From Lingula anatina (lineage: Eukaryota; Brachiopoda; Lingulata; Lingulida; Lingulidae), in the NCBI RefSeq assembly GCF_001039355.2, contig NW_019774036.1, forward strand, positions 421,205 through 483,684: a DNA stretch of 62,480 nt, read 5' to 3'. Shown piece after piece: positions 1-11,289 of this stretch. The number at the start of each line of letters is the position of its first letter. The stretch's first letter is position 1. The notes under the pieces are model-generated. The model did not search any database and was not told the origin of the DNA. It saw only the letters and a list, made by a program, of their open reading frames with translations. The translations under genes were made by a program, and so were the position numbers.

Positions 1-43
<43 letters not shown>
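1..43. repeat. poly-C run at window edge
   Basis: The window opens with an uninterrupted C homopolymer. Similar C or G runs border all three N gaps in this window (near 12015, 26185 and 50990), so this is probably a homopolymer or MITE interior where assembly or read quality failed. Confidence 0.8.
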
Positions 44-45
<2 letters not shown>

Positions 46-156
46 AGCAAAATATATTATCCCCGGTTCTGGCATTTATGGTTATATTATTGCACGTATA
101 TTTGCATATATTATTGCAAGTCTATACTTAATTGAGCAATTTTCTTTTCCCGTTAG

Positions 157-463
157 CCGGGAGGCGGCGTACCGACAGCAGCTCAAGGAACCGTGCTCCT
201 CTCCTTACAAAGAGAACTTAGGGGCCTGGGGCATTGAGGAAAGTATGGAGCGCCGCCCGCGCATCAGCCCTGGAGACAAGGAGAGGCTGAGACGAGAACG
301 CGAGGCACTGGAGTCGAAATTACAGTGGACTAGTTCCTCCCTGAACTTCAATCTACACGGCTGTAACACCACCAGGGACATCTTTGCCAAGGGTTCCTTG
401 CCCTCCATCCAACGTCCCAGCGGCTCTGCCGAGGACACCAAACACGTGGACGGTGACATGTAG
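157..463 (+). CDS. 3'-terminal coding exon of an unrecognised protein (partial)
   Basis: A pyrimidine-rich tract ends in AG at 155-156 and opens a frame that runs to TAG at 461-463. The first base completes a codon begun in an upstream exon outside the window. The encoded C-terminal ~102 residues start near REAAYRQQLKEP, carry a charged, probably helical stretch (DKERLRREREALESK), and end in a polar Ser/Pro-rich tail. The ATG at 245 is internal, because the frame is open from the acceptor. I do not recognise the family; the charged helix would suit a cytoskeletal, ciliary or coiled-coil protein, but that is a guess. Codon third positions are GC-rich like the recognised exons here, which supports real coding. 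An AATAAA at 1261-1266 could end its transcript. Confidence 0.55.
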
Positions 464-475
464 ACTATAAGTTGA

Positions 476-610
476 TACCCTCTACCAGGGCGACAGTTAG
501 ATTTTTTACAGATATTCACAGATATGTTTCTAGATAGATAGACGGTCATTTTGGTCTGTAGTCATCTATCTATCTATGTAGTCATCTATCTGTCGCCCTG
601 GTAGAGGGTA
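476..610. mobile_element. 135-bp MITE, TACCCTCTACC family, with perfect 9-bp TSD
   Basis: The 21-bp terminal inverted repeat TACCCTCTACCAGGGCGACAG (476-496) is matched exactly by its reverse complement at 590-610. The element is flanked by ATAAGTTGA on both sides (467-475 and 611-619), a perfect 9-bp target-site duplication. The interior is AT-rich with GATA/TATC runs and no coding capacity. A 9-bp TSD points to the Mutator-like or Merlin superfamilies; with no transposase present the assignment stays open. It lies in the probable 3' UTR of the preceding gene. Related copies are at 26458-27045 and 49869-49998. Confidence 0.9.
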
Positions 611-1471
611 ATAAGTTGACTAGTTAAGATATCAACGCTGTGTCCACACTGTGCCTCAGTGCAAGGCTAGGACGACGCGAGATGGCGCTAGTTAAATCTC
701 AGAGAACTGTGAACGCGTGGTTTGAATCAGCTGCAGCAGCAGTTTCTGTTTTAATAAAGTAGGTAAAATGAGGGGTGCACAGTTAGTTTTATTTTTCATA
801 TTTGTATTGTATTTTGAGCAATGTGTATACGCTAGGGCACTGCGCCCAGTCTTGACGGATTTTATCAGAGTAGCTCGATTATTTCTATCAAACCAACATT
901 TTCTGTTGGATCGATCACGCATAGAAAAACGTTTTATCAAATAGCAAACATTATCTCTGCACAAGATAGAATATGTTGAGCATCAGGGAAACGTTTTTTT
1001 TTTCTAATTCAGTTTTCTTGATTATGTGCCTGGTATGGCGGTCATAGACGACCGGAATTTGAGTGATTGTGGTTAAATGCAGCGAGTTAATATTCTAATT
1101 ATTTTTCATATATAATGTTTATACTTCACTGTAAACACTTAGTTCTACGTATATATTCAGTCATTTAAATGTTTTTCTATGATTTGTGCCTATTTATTTT
1201 GTACAGCTATCTTCACTGACAGATCATTCTGATGTAAAATTTACGAGATTTATAATGTATAATAAAGTACCACTGTAATCTCAACAGCAGCAGTAACTTG
1301 CAGATCTCCCGTTGTTGAACTACTTCAAACCCTAACTTTAGGCGTGATACGTGAATCTGGTTAACCTTGAGTACATCGTACAGTTGCTCACCGAGTTCCA
1401 GTCTTTAGCATGCAGAAGAGGCGCCATCAGAACACACGCCCACTGCCCTGCACCCTGCTGCATGCTTTGCT
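611..1471. other. AT-rich region, probable 3' UTR then intergenic
   Basis: No convincing coding exon is visible. The segment holds an AATAAA at 1261-1266 that could serve the left-edge gene, and otherwise AT-rich unique DNA. Confidence 0.5.
1261..1266 (+). promoter_or_regulatory. candidate polyadenylation signal AATAAA
   Basis: This canonical hexamer lies about 800 bp downstream of the stop at 463, on the same strand. Position and strand fit, but AATAAA is common in AT-rich DNA. Confidence 0.35.
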
Positions 1472-1586
1472 TCAGTTTTTTTTTTCTTTTACCTGTTTTT
1501 TACCTCAGTTTTTTTTTTTTCTTTTGCCTGTTCTTTACCTCGGTTTGTTTTTTACTTTTACCTGTTCTTTACCTCAGTTTTTTCCT
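1472..1586 (+). repeat. polypyrimidine tandem repeat, ~34-bp unit, about 3 copies
   Basis: Units of the form TCAG, a T tract, then CTTTTACCTGTTCTTTACC repeat near 1472, 1505 and 1540, with a partial unit at 1574. Short frames across it (Phe/Leu-rich) are artefacts of the T tracts. Confidence 0.75.
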
Positions 1587-2184
1587 ATTGGCCAGTTTGT
1601 AAGTTCACAACCTTAATCGAAATATCATGGACGTATTTTGATGAAAAAATTCTGAATAGTTCAGAAATGGATAATCTTTGAATCGATTACATTTTGGTAG
1701 TTTTCCGTGAGTAAACGAATGTAGTGAATGGATTTGATGATAAAAAGAATTCAGGTGCCTTGGCGGAGTTCTGCGCTCTCTGAGTGATTTTTTTTTTTTT
1801 TATTTCAATTACAATTGTTTTTAACGACAACCTAGATACAGGGTTGAATGCTGGCCATGACGTAAGTAGGATAGAACCCCCGTCATTAGTACGGCCTCAT
1901 TACCGGCGCTAACTAACATCATTTCTTAACAAGAACGGTCTAATGGAAGAGCATAACGTAACCAATGGATATTTGTGTGGTTTCACAAGTCATAAGAAGG
2001 GGGCAAGGTGACCTTCATTGATTTCTGAGGTTTGAAAAACATACTCGTCTAAAATTGGACCTGGACAAGATTTTAACCAAGCTTATTACTGGAGGAATTG
2101 TTGTATGTATTCAGTGGTGATAATTGAGAAAATAATAAACCTTGTGACCAAACTGAGTATGTATGATATAAGGCAGAGAGCTAG

Positions 2185-2283
2185 CAGGCCTTCCCAACTA
2201 TCAGACTCGGCACCGAATGATCCTGAATTCACCGGGAGATCGGACCACACTGCCAGTTTTCAAGGTGTGCGTCAGTACGCGTT
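2185..2283 (+). mobile_element. left half of a CAGGCCTACCC-family MITE
   Basis: The segment begins CAGGCCTTCCCAACTA and continues through the GACTCGGCACCGAATGATCC and TTTTCAAGGTGTGCGTCAG motifs shared with 32068-32343 and 45820-46121. No matching right terminus is visible, so it is a truncated copy. The open frame across it is a shadow. Confidence 0.7.
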
Positions 2284-2512
2284 AGCTCACCCTGAGCTCA
2301 ATGAATTTAATTTTTATGAAACTCAGCCCAGACTACCAGCTTCTGAGCTTTGTGCTAGCGTAAATTCGTGTGTGCTGAATGACCCAAGTTATAGCCATTC
2401 TGTTTCACAAATGAATTACAGCTCGAAAATTCATCGGAATATTTAGACCATTATTTTAGTTAACTTTGACCCAAAGTAAAAGTTTATTACAAAGAAAACA
2501 ATGGCTAAAATT

Positions 2513-2695
2513 AACCCCATTTACACTGGACGGCGTCCTTGCTGCGTCCTTTGTGCGACCATGAAACTGGCATCGCTGTGGTCGTAGAAAGGAGGCACAA
2601 GCATTGCTTTGGTTGCAGAATGAATGCTCAATGATCGGCCAGTTGTCGGCACGTAAAGTATTATGTTTTCACTCTAAAACGGGGCCGTGATAGGA
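2513..2695. mobile_element. degenerate copy of the TTTACACTGGACGGCGTCC MITE
   Basis: TTTACACTGGACGGCGTCC near 2520 and the downstream GAATGCTCAATGATCGGCCAG / TGTCGGCACGTAAAGTATTA segment match the reverse complement of the element at 45361-45582. The right end is eroded. Confidence 0.65.
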
Positions 2696-3290
2696 TACAT
2701 GTACCTTCTTTTTAAGTGGACAATTACTTACGAATTTATTATGGACTAAAGAAGACTAAAAATCAGGCTTAAAAGTTGAGGTATGGGCTAAACACCCTTT
2801 TGTGCCACCGAACCATGATGTTAGTTTAGTCGACTTCATGTATAGTTGTCGGTTAGTTAGCTAAACTAAAGACGCCGTCACACCAAGCACAAAGAAGTGA
2901 GTACATGTAGGTACAGTAACGAATTTAATGGGGGGGGGGGGGGTCCTGATCCTACCCCCTTCGGTTTTTAGGGGAAAAAAACACACTAAAAACGTCTTTC
3001 CGCTGACCTCTCGATTCCTCTGAACTCATCAATTTTAATTTTTTTTAAAACAAATAATGCTGATGTTTTTAGCCAGATGTTGTGCTTGAATCTTGTAATT
3101 TTGTAATACTTTTGTCAGACATTTAGGGATACTTCACACCAAAAACGTACATCAAAGCCTTTGTACTCGAGACGATCTATAGCATTATCATTACGTGGTT
3201 TGGTTATATAAACGTTATAATGATAACGCTATATTAATTTTCTTTGTTTACTGTGCACGACGTATGTCTATGTGTAGAATTTCTTATACG

Positions 3291-3291
3291 C

Positions 3292-3324
<33 letters not shown>

Positions 3325-3555
3325 TGGACAATAGAAGTGTCACCCCCTGAATCAGAGTAATCAAAGTTAAAAAGCCTGGTCTATTTATAATGTGACTAAT
3401 GATTAAAAAACCGCCGTACCATGGAATTGTATTGTTGGTCTTTTCGTGAAATTTGATCTTAATAAAATGATACCAGGAGCATATCATTCCACAGTCATTT
3501 ATCTCCCCCAAAGTATTGGTTCAGTAGGGGTGACACTTCTATTGTCCAGTGTGTA

Positions 3556-3597
<42 letters not shown>
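3291..3597. mobile_element. Tc1/mariner-like MITE inside an (AT)n tract
   Basis: CACACTGGACAATAGAAGTG near 3320 is repeated as its reverse complement ending near 3553 (CACTTCTATTGTCCAGTGTG), giving an inverted-repeat element of about 235 bp. It sits between (AT)n microsatellites (3291-3315 and 3556-3597), so a TA target duplication fits but cannot be told from the repeat. The interior has no transposase frame. Terminal CACTGG with TA targeting suggests Tc1/mariner ancestry. Confidence 0.75.
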
Positions 3598-3601
<4 letters not shown>

Positions 3602-3853
3602 GGGACAGGAGCTTTAAACAGAACATGTTTGGCTCACTGGCGTATTTTTAAGCTTTATGAATGTAATTTGTGCACTTTGTGTACAGAGTCAGCTCAAGGT
3701 AGCGGGTTCATTCGTTTTATATTCGTCCAAGTTGTATACTACGTGTATATTATTGAAGGGTTTCAAGTTCCAACACTGAAATAACAAAGCTCAAAGTGTA
3801 CGCATTTTATACTGATGTTAGACTATGCATATCATTGTACCGTGACAACGTGT

Positions 3854-4216
3854 ATGGAACGCCATTCACGCAAAAAATGCAGACGTCAATTCAACAATCT
3901 ATCGGCACTATTTAACAGCCAAAACCTACTTAAACTATCTAAACTTAATTCTACTAAATTAGTTTTGGTCATTTTAATCATTCGTCAAAATCTAACAATC
4001 AATAAACGATTCAAAAGTCAGTTACCGCAACTCAACAATGCATTTTTTGCGTGAATGGCGCGAATGCATGGAACGCCATTCACGCAAAAAATGCAGACGT
4101 CAACTCAACAATCAGGTATCGCAAACGGAATTAAGTTTAGATAGTTAAAGTGGGTTTTGGCTGTTAAATAGTGCCGTTGAATTGACGTCTGCATTTTTGC
4201 GTGAATGGCGTTCCAT
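3854..4216. mobile_element. composite MITE with ATGGAACGCCATTCACGC termini
   Basis: The ~40-bp terminus starting ATGGAACGCCATTCACGC at 3854 is reversed at 4176-4216. A second head-on junction lies inside (about 4037-4100), so this looks like two related elements back to back, 3854 to about 4058 and about 4069 to 4216. The flanks CAACGTGT (left) and AAACGTGG (right) match at 6 of 8 positions, suggesting an eroded 8-bp target duplication. Confidence 0.75.
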
Positions 4217-4355
4217 AAACGTGGCCTGGATGCCGTCTGTGAGTTGGCTGGGTATGGTTGGGGGGCGGGGGGGGGAGGGGGGGAAGTTGTCGTTTGGGAA
4301 GCGAGGAGATATAGAGCGATCCTGTATTCTAAAGTGCTAGTGTTCCTAGCCAAGT

Positions 4356-4400
4356 TTACCAGACTCGGCACCGAATGATTCCGAATTCACCGCCAGGTCT
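4356..4400 (+). mobile_element. fragment of CAGGCCTACCC-family MITE
   Basis: The ACCAGACTCGGCACCGAATG and CCGAATTCACCG motifs match the family at 2185, 32068 and 45820. Only an internal piece remains. Confidence 0.6.
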
Positions 4401-5092
4401 TCTGGCCCTGGTTTCACAAAAAAACTTAAGTCAGGTTCCCTTTAATTGCCAAGGTTACATGGTCACATGGGTACATCTTACCCTATCAGGAGCAGTGTAA
4501 CAGCACTCTCATGGAAATCCTAGTCAACTAAGCCAGGAAACTGACTTTTGTGAGACTGGGGCCCGGACATCAGAGTGAGAGATGGTAAGAATCTCGGCTT
4601 CACTTTGGGTCACCAACACGATATCAACGTCCAAAACCAAGTGATGACGATCTCAATACGTAAGTGACACAGTGGCACTGGTCTTTATTTCTCATTTATA
4701 CACACTGTGACGTAAATACAAAAAGATGCCGTTTAAGTTTGATGTGCAGTGTCTTGTAGATGCCAAATGTCTCTTTAATATGTATATGTGTATGTATATG
4801 TAGAACAACTCGAGTGTTCTGTCTTGACATTCCCCTATGTCGCATCCCTCCCTGCGGGCATTGAGCCATTGGAGACAATGCATTTATGGTCAAGTAATCG
4901 CGAAATCGTTAAATGGAAACAAATGAACAATAGTTATTGCACTTTTCATTTTAAAAAATCAAACCCCATCCTTTAAAATGATAAATATTCAAAACAATCT
5001 TAGGTAATCAATCACAATAAATATATTAATTCTTGAATAAGTGGTTTATGTAAGCTGTCGGTTTTGCTTTAGACTAGCAGATATAATCTATG

Positions 5093-5098
5093 TTTATT
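5093..5098 (-). promoter_or_regulatory. candidate polyA signal for OATP-1
   Basis: AATAAA on the minus strand, about 305 bp beyond the OATP-1 stop codon. Strand and distance are appropriate; there is no other support. Confidence 0.4.
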
Positions 5099-5402
5099 GG
5101 AAACATCCGTATTACATAAATGATCGTAGTGAGCAGCAAAAGGAATGTTTTCTAAGACTACTGGCCCCGAAGCTCTGAACAGGAGGGCCAGTTACATGTG
5201 CCCTCTTGAACGTCACCGCTGTGAAGAATCCGTAGGTTATTAAGATTACGCAGTTATTGTACACCAATCCTAATTAAGGGTCTTTTCCGCCGTGTGTGGT
5301 ATACGGGACGGGGAAACTTTTGCCATCTAAAGGGATTCCATTTGGGCATAAATAATCACAAATGAACAGCGTGACTAGAGGTTTACCCAACAAATGCGGC
5401 GA

Positions 5403-8400
5403 TCACAAGTTGTTTGACGTCTGTGATGCCGAGCTAAAGGTGGAAACCTTTCTCACATTTAGAGTTTGCTGGGTCATCGACTTCACCATTTTCCTCGTGG
5501 ACGGAGGCTTGTAGCAATAATGAGCGAGGAAGAAGAACAGGGCAGTCAAACACTTGACGCCGAGGCCGAGGAAGAAGAAGTTCCTCCCCATCAAGGCGCT
5601 GTCGTAAATCCAACACGAGCCGTTCTCCGTGCAGTTTTGCTGCCAGAGCTGACACGTACCGTCAATGATGGCGCCGAACAAGATTGGTCCCGGTACCGTG
5701 CCTGCAATGTCAAGGTCACATAGTCAGCCTATACATACATACATACATACATACATACATACATACAGTACCGTGCCTGCAATGTCAAGGTCACATAGTC
5801 AGCCTATACATACATACATACATACATACATACATACATACATACATACATACATACAGTACCGTGCCTGCAATGTCAAGGTCACATAGCCTATACATAC
5901 ATACATACATACATACATACATACATACATACATACAGTACCGTGCCTGCAATGTCAAGTTAACATGGGCAGCCCCCCCCCCCTCCCCACACACACACAC
6001 ACACACACACACACGTATATACAATATAGAACATCGTTTGAACATGTTTGTATGTACTGGTATGTATGTATGTATACGTGCATACACACATTTTACACTA
6101 GATTATCTTTTGTATCATTTGCTAAAAACAAAGGCAACCAAGCCTAAAGTTATACAGTATCTTTATAATACATGTATATGGCGGACGGCTATATTCTAAT
6201 ACAAAATAACAACTAGTACTGAGAATATAATAATTACGGTCGCATTTGAAGTATATTATGTGAGATGTGCTACTTTGAGATGCGACAACTTCGTGGTAAC
6301 TGACAATAATGTGACTCTCTCCGAATAACAAAAAAAAACGCAAAATTCTCTCGAAGAATGAACGAATTGTTATGTTAATTTTAAAAATTGTTACCTAAGA
6401 ATCTGATGAAAACCCACTGCAAGCCAAGACCAAAGGCTCTCTGTCCGTCAGGAATACACCTGGTAAATATAATATAATATAATATAATATAATATAATAT
6501 AATATAATATAATATAATATATAGCACCGGTATGATATGAGCTGTCACAGTACCGCCATCTATTGCGCGTTTCACCAGGAATACAACTGGTAGAGATATG
6601 TGAGGTCACCAGAAAATACATGTATAATCTCATAATATCGTCGGCATTGTGACGTCATCAGTTATATTTCGACCATAGAGAGGTTTGAATCTCTTATTTT
6701 TTTTTTTATTTTTTTTTTTTTTAGCTTTCAAAGATGTAAACAAATTGAATGACACATGATTTCGATGTTACTCATCTGGTTATTTGTACAAGCACGAAAA
6801 GTTACTTTCATAATGTATTTAATGTGTTTATTGTCATGTTTATATGAACCAAAAAAAACCAACAATAAATGTACGTTATCTAAATTCTTGTTTACTGCAC
6901 ATTTTTCTACTGTCTCATATAATTTGGTTTTCGTAAATTTACCTATGTTACAAGATGCGAGAAGGCCCATCCCACCCAAAGCATTCCTCTAAGACTAAGA
7001 CCCTGATGACCGCTTGATTGCAATCATCCACACCGTACCTGAGAGTAACAGAGGTGGCCGGGGTAGCCGACATGAACGTAAATAGTATCAGCACCAATGC
7101 AATGGGTAAGAACAGGTACAGCGTCCAACACTCGGCGGTACAGCGTCCTGTGGTGATGCTAGCCGCGGCAGAGACGTTAGAACCCAGCTCCTCGGCGATA
7201 CAGCTACAGTCTGTGTACACCTGAAACGAGTGGATAAAGTATGACAGTAGCCATACCTCACGTATGGGGGTATAGTCAGGGTATACTGTATGCTTCTTAT
7301 GGGAATAATCCAGTAGTTCAGCTTTTTTTCTAATATAGCATTATCTTTTGAACATGAAACAAGTCTTTTAAAGCGGAATTCCAGGATTGAACCGTTTTAC
7401 AACCACTAGCTGGTATAAAGTGTAAATGAATTAATGTGGAAATTTGACCAAAGTTTCGGACTGTCAAAGTGTGCCAATATTATTAGAAACGTATTCTAGC
7501 CGGATGCAGAAAAGAAAATAAAACATTTTTATTTATTCCCCGATTTTCATTTCCTGGTTCCTTCCGCAATGCATAAAAACTATTTGCAGTTTTCAGAAAA
7601 ACATGTCATCAACATCATATACGTCAGTGTAAAGGCATGGAAGCTCTCGGGACAAGCTTGTACAATTTTCAGTAATGAGCATCGGTTTCAATACTTTGAA
7701 ATACATTTGTAGTTATAATTTACAGAAAATTACAACAAATTTGTTACCTTTGATCCGTTGACCAGCGCAGACGACAGGCAACCGGCGTGACAGGGGGTGA
7801 AGTACTCCTGGCCGTTCAGACAGATGGGTTCAAAGCTGGAGGTGGTGCACCCGCACCCGGCGTTACACTCCGCTGTGATGTTGTTAACCTGGACGGTGGT
7901 GCTGTAATGTTATACAGACAACATTCAAACTAACAGAATAAAAAACAAAACAGAAAATAATTTATTGAAACTGGACCTGGGAGGATACAAAAATGGCGCT
8001 GATATCACAGGTGTAGAGGTGGAGCCGGTGTGACAAGAATGGTATTGCTAGGAATGGAAGTCCGGGCTCCCATATAATTATATAATTAATTAGTACAGGT
8101 TTAGGTTAGTCGGAGTATTATGAGGTTATTACATGGGACGAATTTCACCTGTACAAGGTAACAGGGAACCGAGTTGTTAACAGCGGATTTCCATTCCTGT
8201 TACACCCGACCCCGTTTCACATAAGACGTCGAATGAACAACACCAAAAATATTTAGCCGACTTTGATCTAGCAGAAGACTTGGGCCACGCTCTTTGTATA
8301 AAGTACTATCAAACGGATAATTTGCAAAATGCCAAATTTGATATTTGGTTAAAACAAGATTTTTATTTTTTTACATAAGTGTCATTGAGCAAAACAAGGA

Positions 8401-11253
8401 TCGGAGTGTGGGAGATTTTTGAAAAAAATCATGTATGGCGTGATCCTTATAAAAGTGTCAACCTTTTCGAATTCCTTTTTTTTTCAGTCCAACAGTATTC
8501 TCTCACATTTCTTTTGGGTGGAGTCTAAATTAGTGCCTAAAGCAATACTGGTATACAGATAGATGTATACAGCAGGCCTCAAATAGCTCCCCAGACATTG
8601 TCCAAAGTCTACGACCCTGCACACAGTACCTGTTTGGGTATGGTATATCAACTCCGAATACGGACGGCGTTTCACAACTGATCCAAAACGAGGCAGCCAG
8701 CAGTGCTGCCATGACGCAGGCTGTCATACTGAGCTTTAACATTCCTTTCACTTTCAGTTTCATTTTACTGGAGATGATGCCACCAAGCAGCTGACCACCC
8801 GCCGCCCCGGGAACAGCCACGAATCCTGGAAATAGGTCAAGGTCAGAATAAGCAAACTTGTGTGCATGCTTCTTCACTATGTAAAATCTTCAAATAATGA
8901 ATCAGGTTTTGAAATAGCAACAATCTCTTCTATGCTTTTCATTTAAGTTGAATATATCTCATGCAAAAATTACAGTTGTCAACTTTCTCTTCCTAGGTTA
9001 GTAAAATCGTTGATATTCCGCACAAACGACTGCAGAATGTGATGACCAAGGTTACCACGGCCACCTCCCTGGGGATAACACTGAAAGGTAATTAAAGCTT
9101 TATTTAACCCTTGTTAACCAAATCTAAGACACTTCTCCCCACCTGTCAACATGGCGGCCCAGCTGGCCGTCAGTCCGAACTGGTTTTGTAAGAGTTTGGG
9201 GAGAAATGTAGCGAAGCCACTAGTGACTAGCCCTTCAGTGCAGCCAGCCAGCGTCACGAACACGAACGTCGGGTTCTTCAGAATAACCTGAAATATTTCA
9301 CTTCAAATGATTAATTTTTTCCACGCTGCTTGTTGCGTTTTACGACATATCAATGATAATAGAGAGCTGATCTGATGATATAAACTTTCTGGTTTTGTTA
9401 TTAAGCCGTCATGTAAGGATGTATCTAAACTACGCTTGGGCGAGTCTCATGAAATGTACAATATCAACCCATATTATAGGGTTGAGGTAATTTCAATGCA
9501 AAATAGAAGCACAAAACAATATACTTAATAATCAGATGAAATCTGAACAATTAAGTCACATACATGTACACTGTGACGTCAAATGAATCCATCTGCATAC
9601 TTAATTGACTTTTGCATTAAAATATTCGCAGTCCAAAGCTGAATATCACAAAATCAAACAAGTTGAAATTTGCACATAAAAGATGACAAAAAAAACACAT
9701 GTCCTCACATGTCTACAACACATTTCTTCCCTCAGAAGACGTACCTTTGCCGCGGTTGGCATGTCCCTGATAGACTTGCCAAAGCCAGGTCGGTTGACTT
9801 CGTCTTCGCCGCCATCTTGGTGGGCCTGGGACTCTCTGGTTAATCGCACCTCCTTGGCGGCTGGAAGGATCAATCACTTCAATGATCACTCCAGAAACTC
9901 AGCTGAATTATTTAAGGGCGCTTTACTCGTGATTGTCAAGAGCACATGTATTGGTTAGGAGAAATTCCCTAGTCTAAATTTTTAGGCTAGACACATTGCT
10001 AGGTGTTTAGTGACGTCATAATACTTAATACACTAGTGTCGTCAGGCGCGTTTCGTACAATATAAGACCAGTATATAAAGGGTGACGTATTTTAGACTGG
10101 GTTCCCATGCCTAGATCGATCCATCTGGATCGGGCTAAATCCCTGGGGAGTCTCACTAAATTGCTATCAACTAACCGGCTTAAATGTCTGTCAGGCCTAT
10201 CGAATCAGCTAGGGGGTAAAATAATTACCCTCAAGCAGCTATACTAAGCGTGACAGACATTTAAGACAGTTACGTTGATAGGAATTTAGTGAGACTCCCC
10301 AGAGAGATAGATCGATCCAAATATCTGTCTGAATGGTCCCTTAATCTACCCTACTGTCATTCAATCAGAAAAACGGGGCGTATCCCCCGTGAACCCCTGA
10401 CTTACTGGGGAGCTCCCTGGGGTAAGCACACAGAGCCACGGTCACCGTCCACGCTAAGAAACCAGCCATCACAAACCCCAGCCACCATGCTCCAACCCAG
10501 CGAGGATCTTGTGGGGTTATGTTGACACTGAAACGAACACGTGCACGCACGCAAATACACTGAATTAGTATGAGATGGACAGAAAAACATATGATCGATG
10601 AATAAATTTAAGTTTCATTTAACGTATCTTTTATGTCATCAGTGATTGAATCAAAATTATATTCGATAAATTAGATCAAAAAATTCAAATTCTGCAAATA
10701 AAGAGATAGCCAAATGCCAATTTAAAATGTTTGAATCCTATCATTATCTCCTAGAGTTCTGTACATGTATCAAGGATTACTTAGTATCGTTATCAATAGA
10801 GTACTTATATTTCTCTCTGTCGTATATACATTATTTTTGAAATTATAAATACAAACAAAACTGATATATTAAACTCACTTTTCTACATTAACATTTTCAA
10901 AGTCGACGTAGATATTAAGGAACTGGCCTCCGACTATATATCCAATTGCTGGCCCCAAAGCGGAGAACGCGTACAGAATGCCTGGATACGGGAGAATAGC
11001 GAGATAAACATTTTGGTATATTCAAATTGCAATTTGATGTTATACTATATTATTCTTTTAAAAATTATAATAATAATGTGAATTTGTTCTAGCACAATTA
11101 TTTCACAATAGGTCATCAAATCACACGTCACATAAATATGAACTTAAGCTCGTATAAGCAATAATTACCTGCTAATCTATAATATTAGGGCTAAACGACC
11201 TTTATACCCATCAATACTATGTAGTAGAGTCAGTGTAAAGTTACAAATCTCCC

Positions 11254-11289
<36 letters not shown>

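Noticed and set aside
2105-2446. 113-codon frame
   Set aside because: Much of it is a CAGGCCTACCC-family MITE fragment; no homologous protein or splice structure.
5684-6199. His/Tyr/Thr repeat protein of 171 codons
   Set aside because: Translation of the (CATA)n and (CA)n tracts inside OATP-1 intron 12, antisense to the gene.
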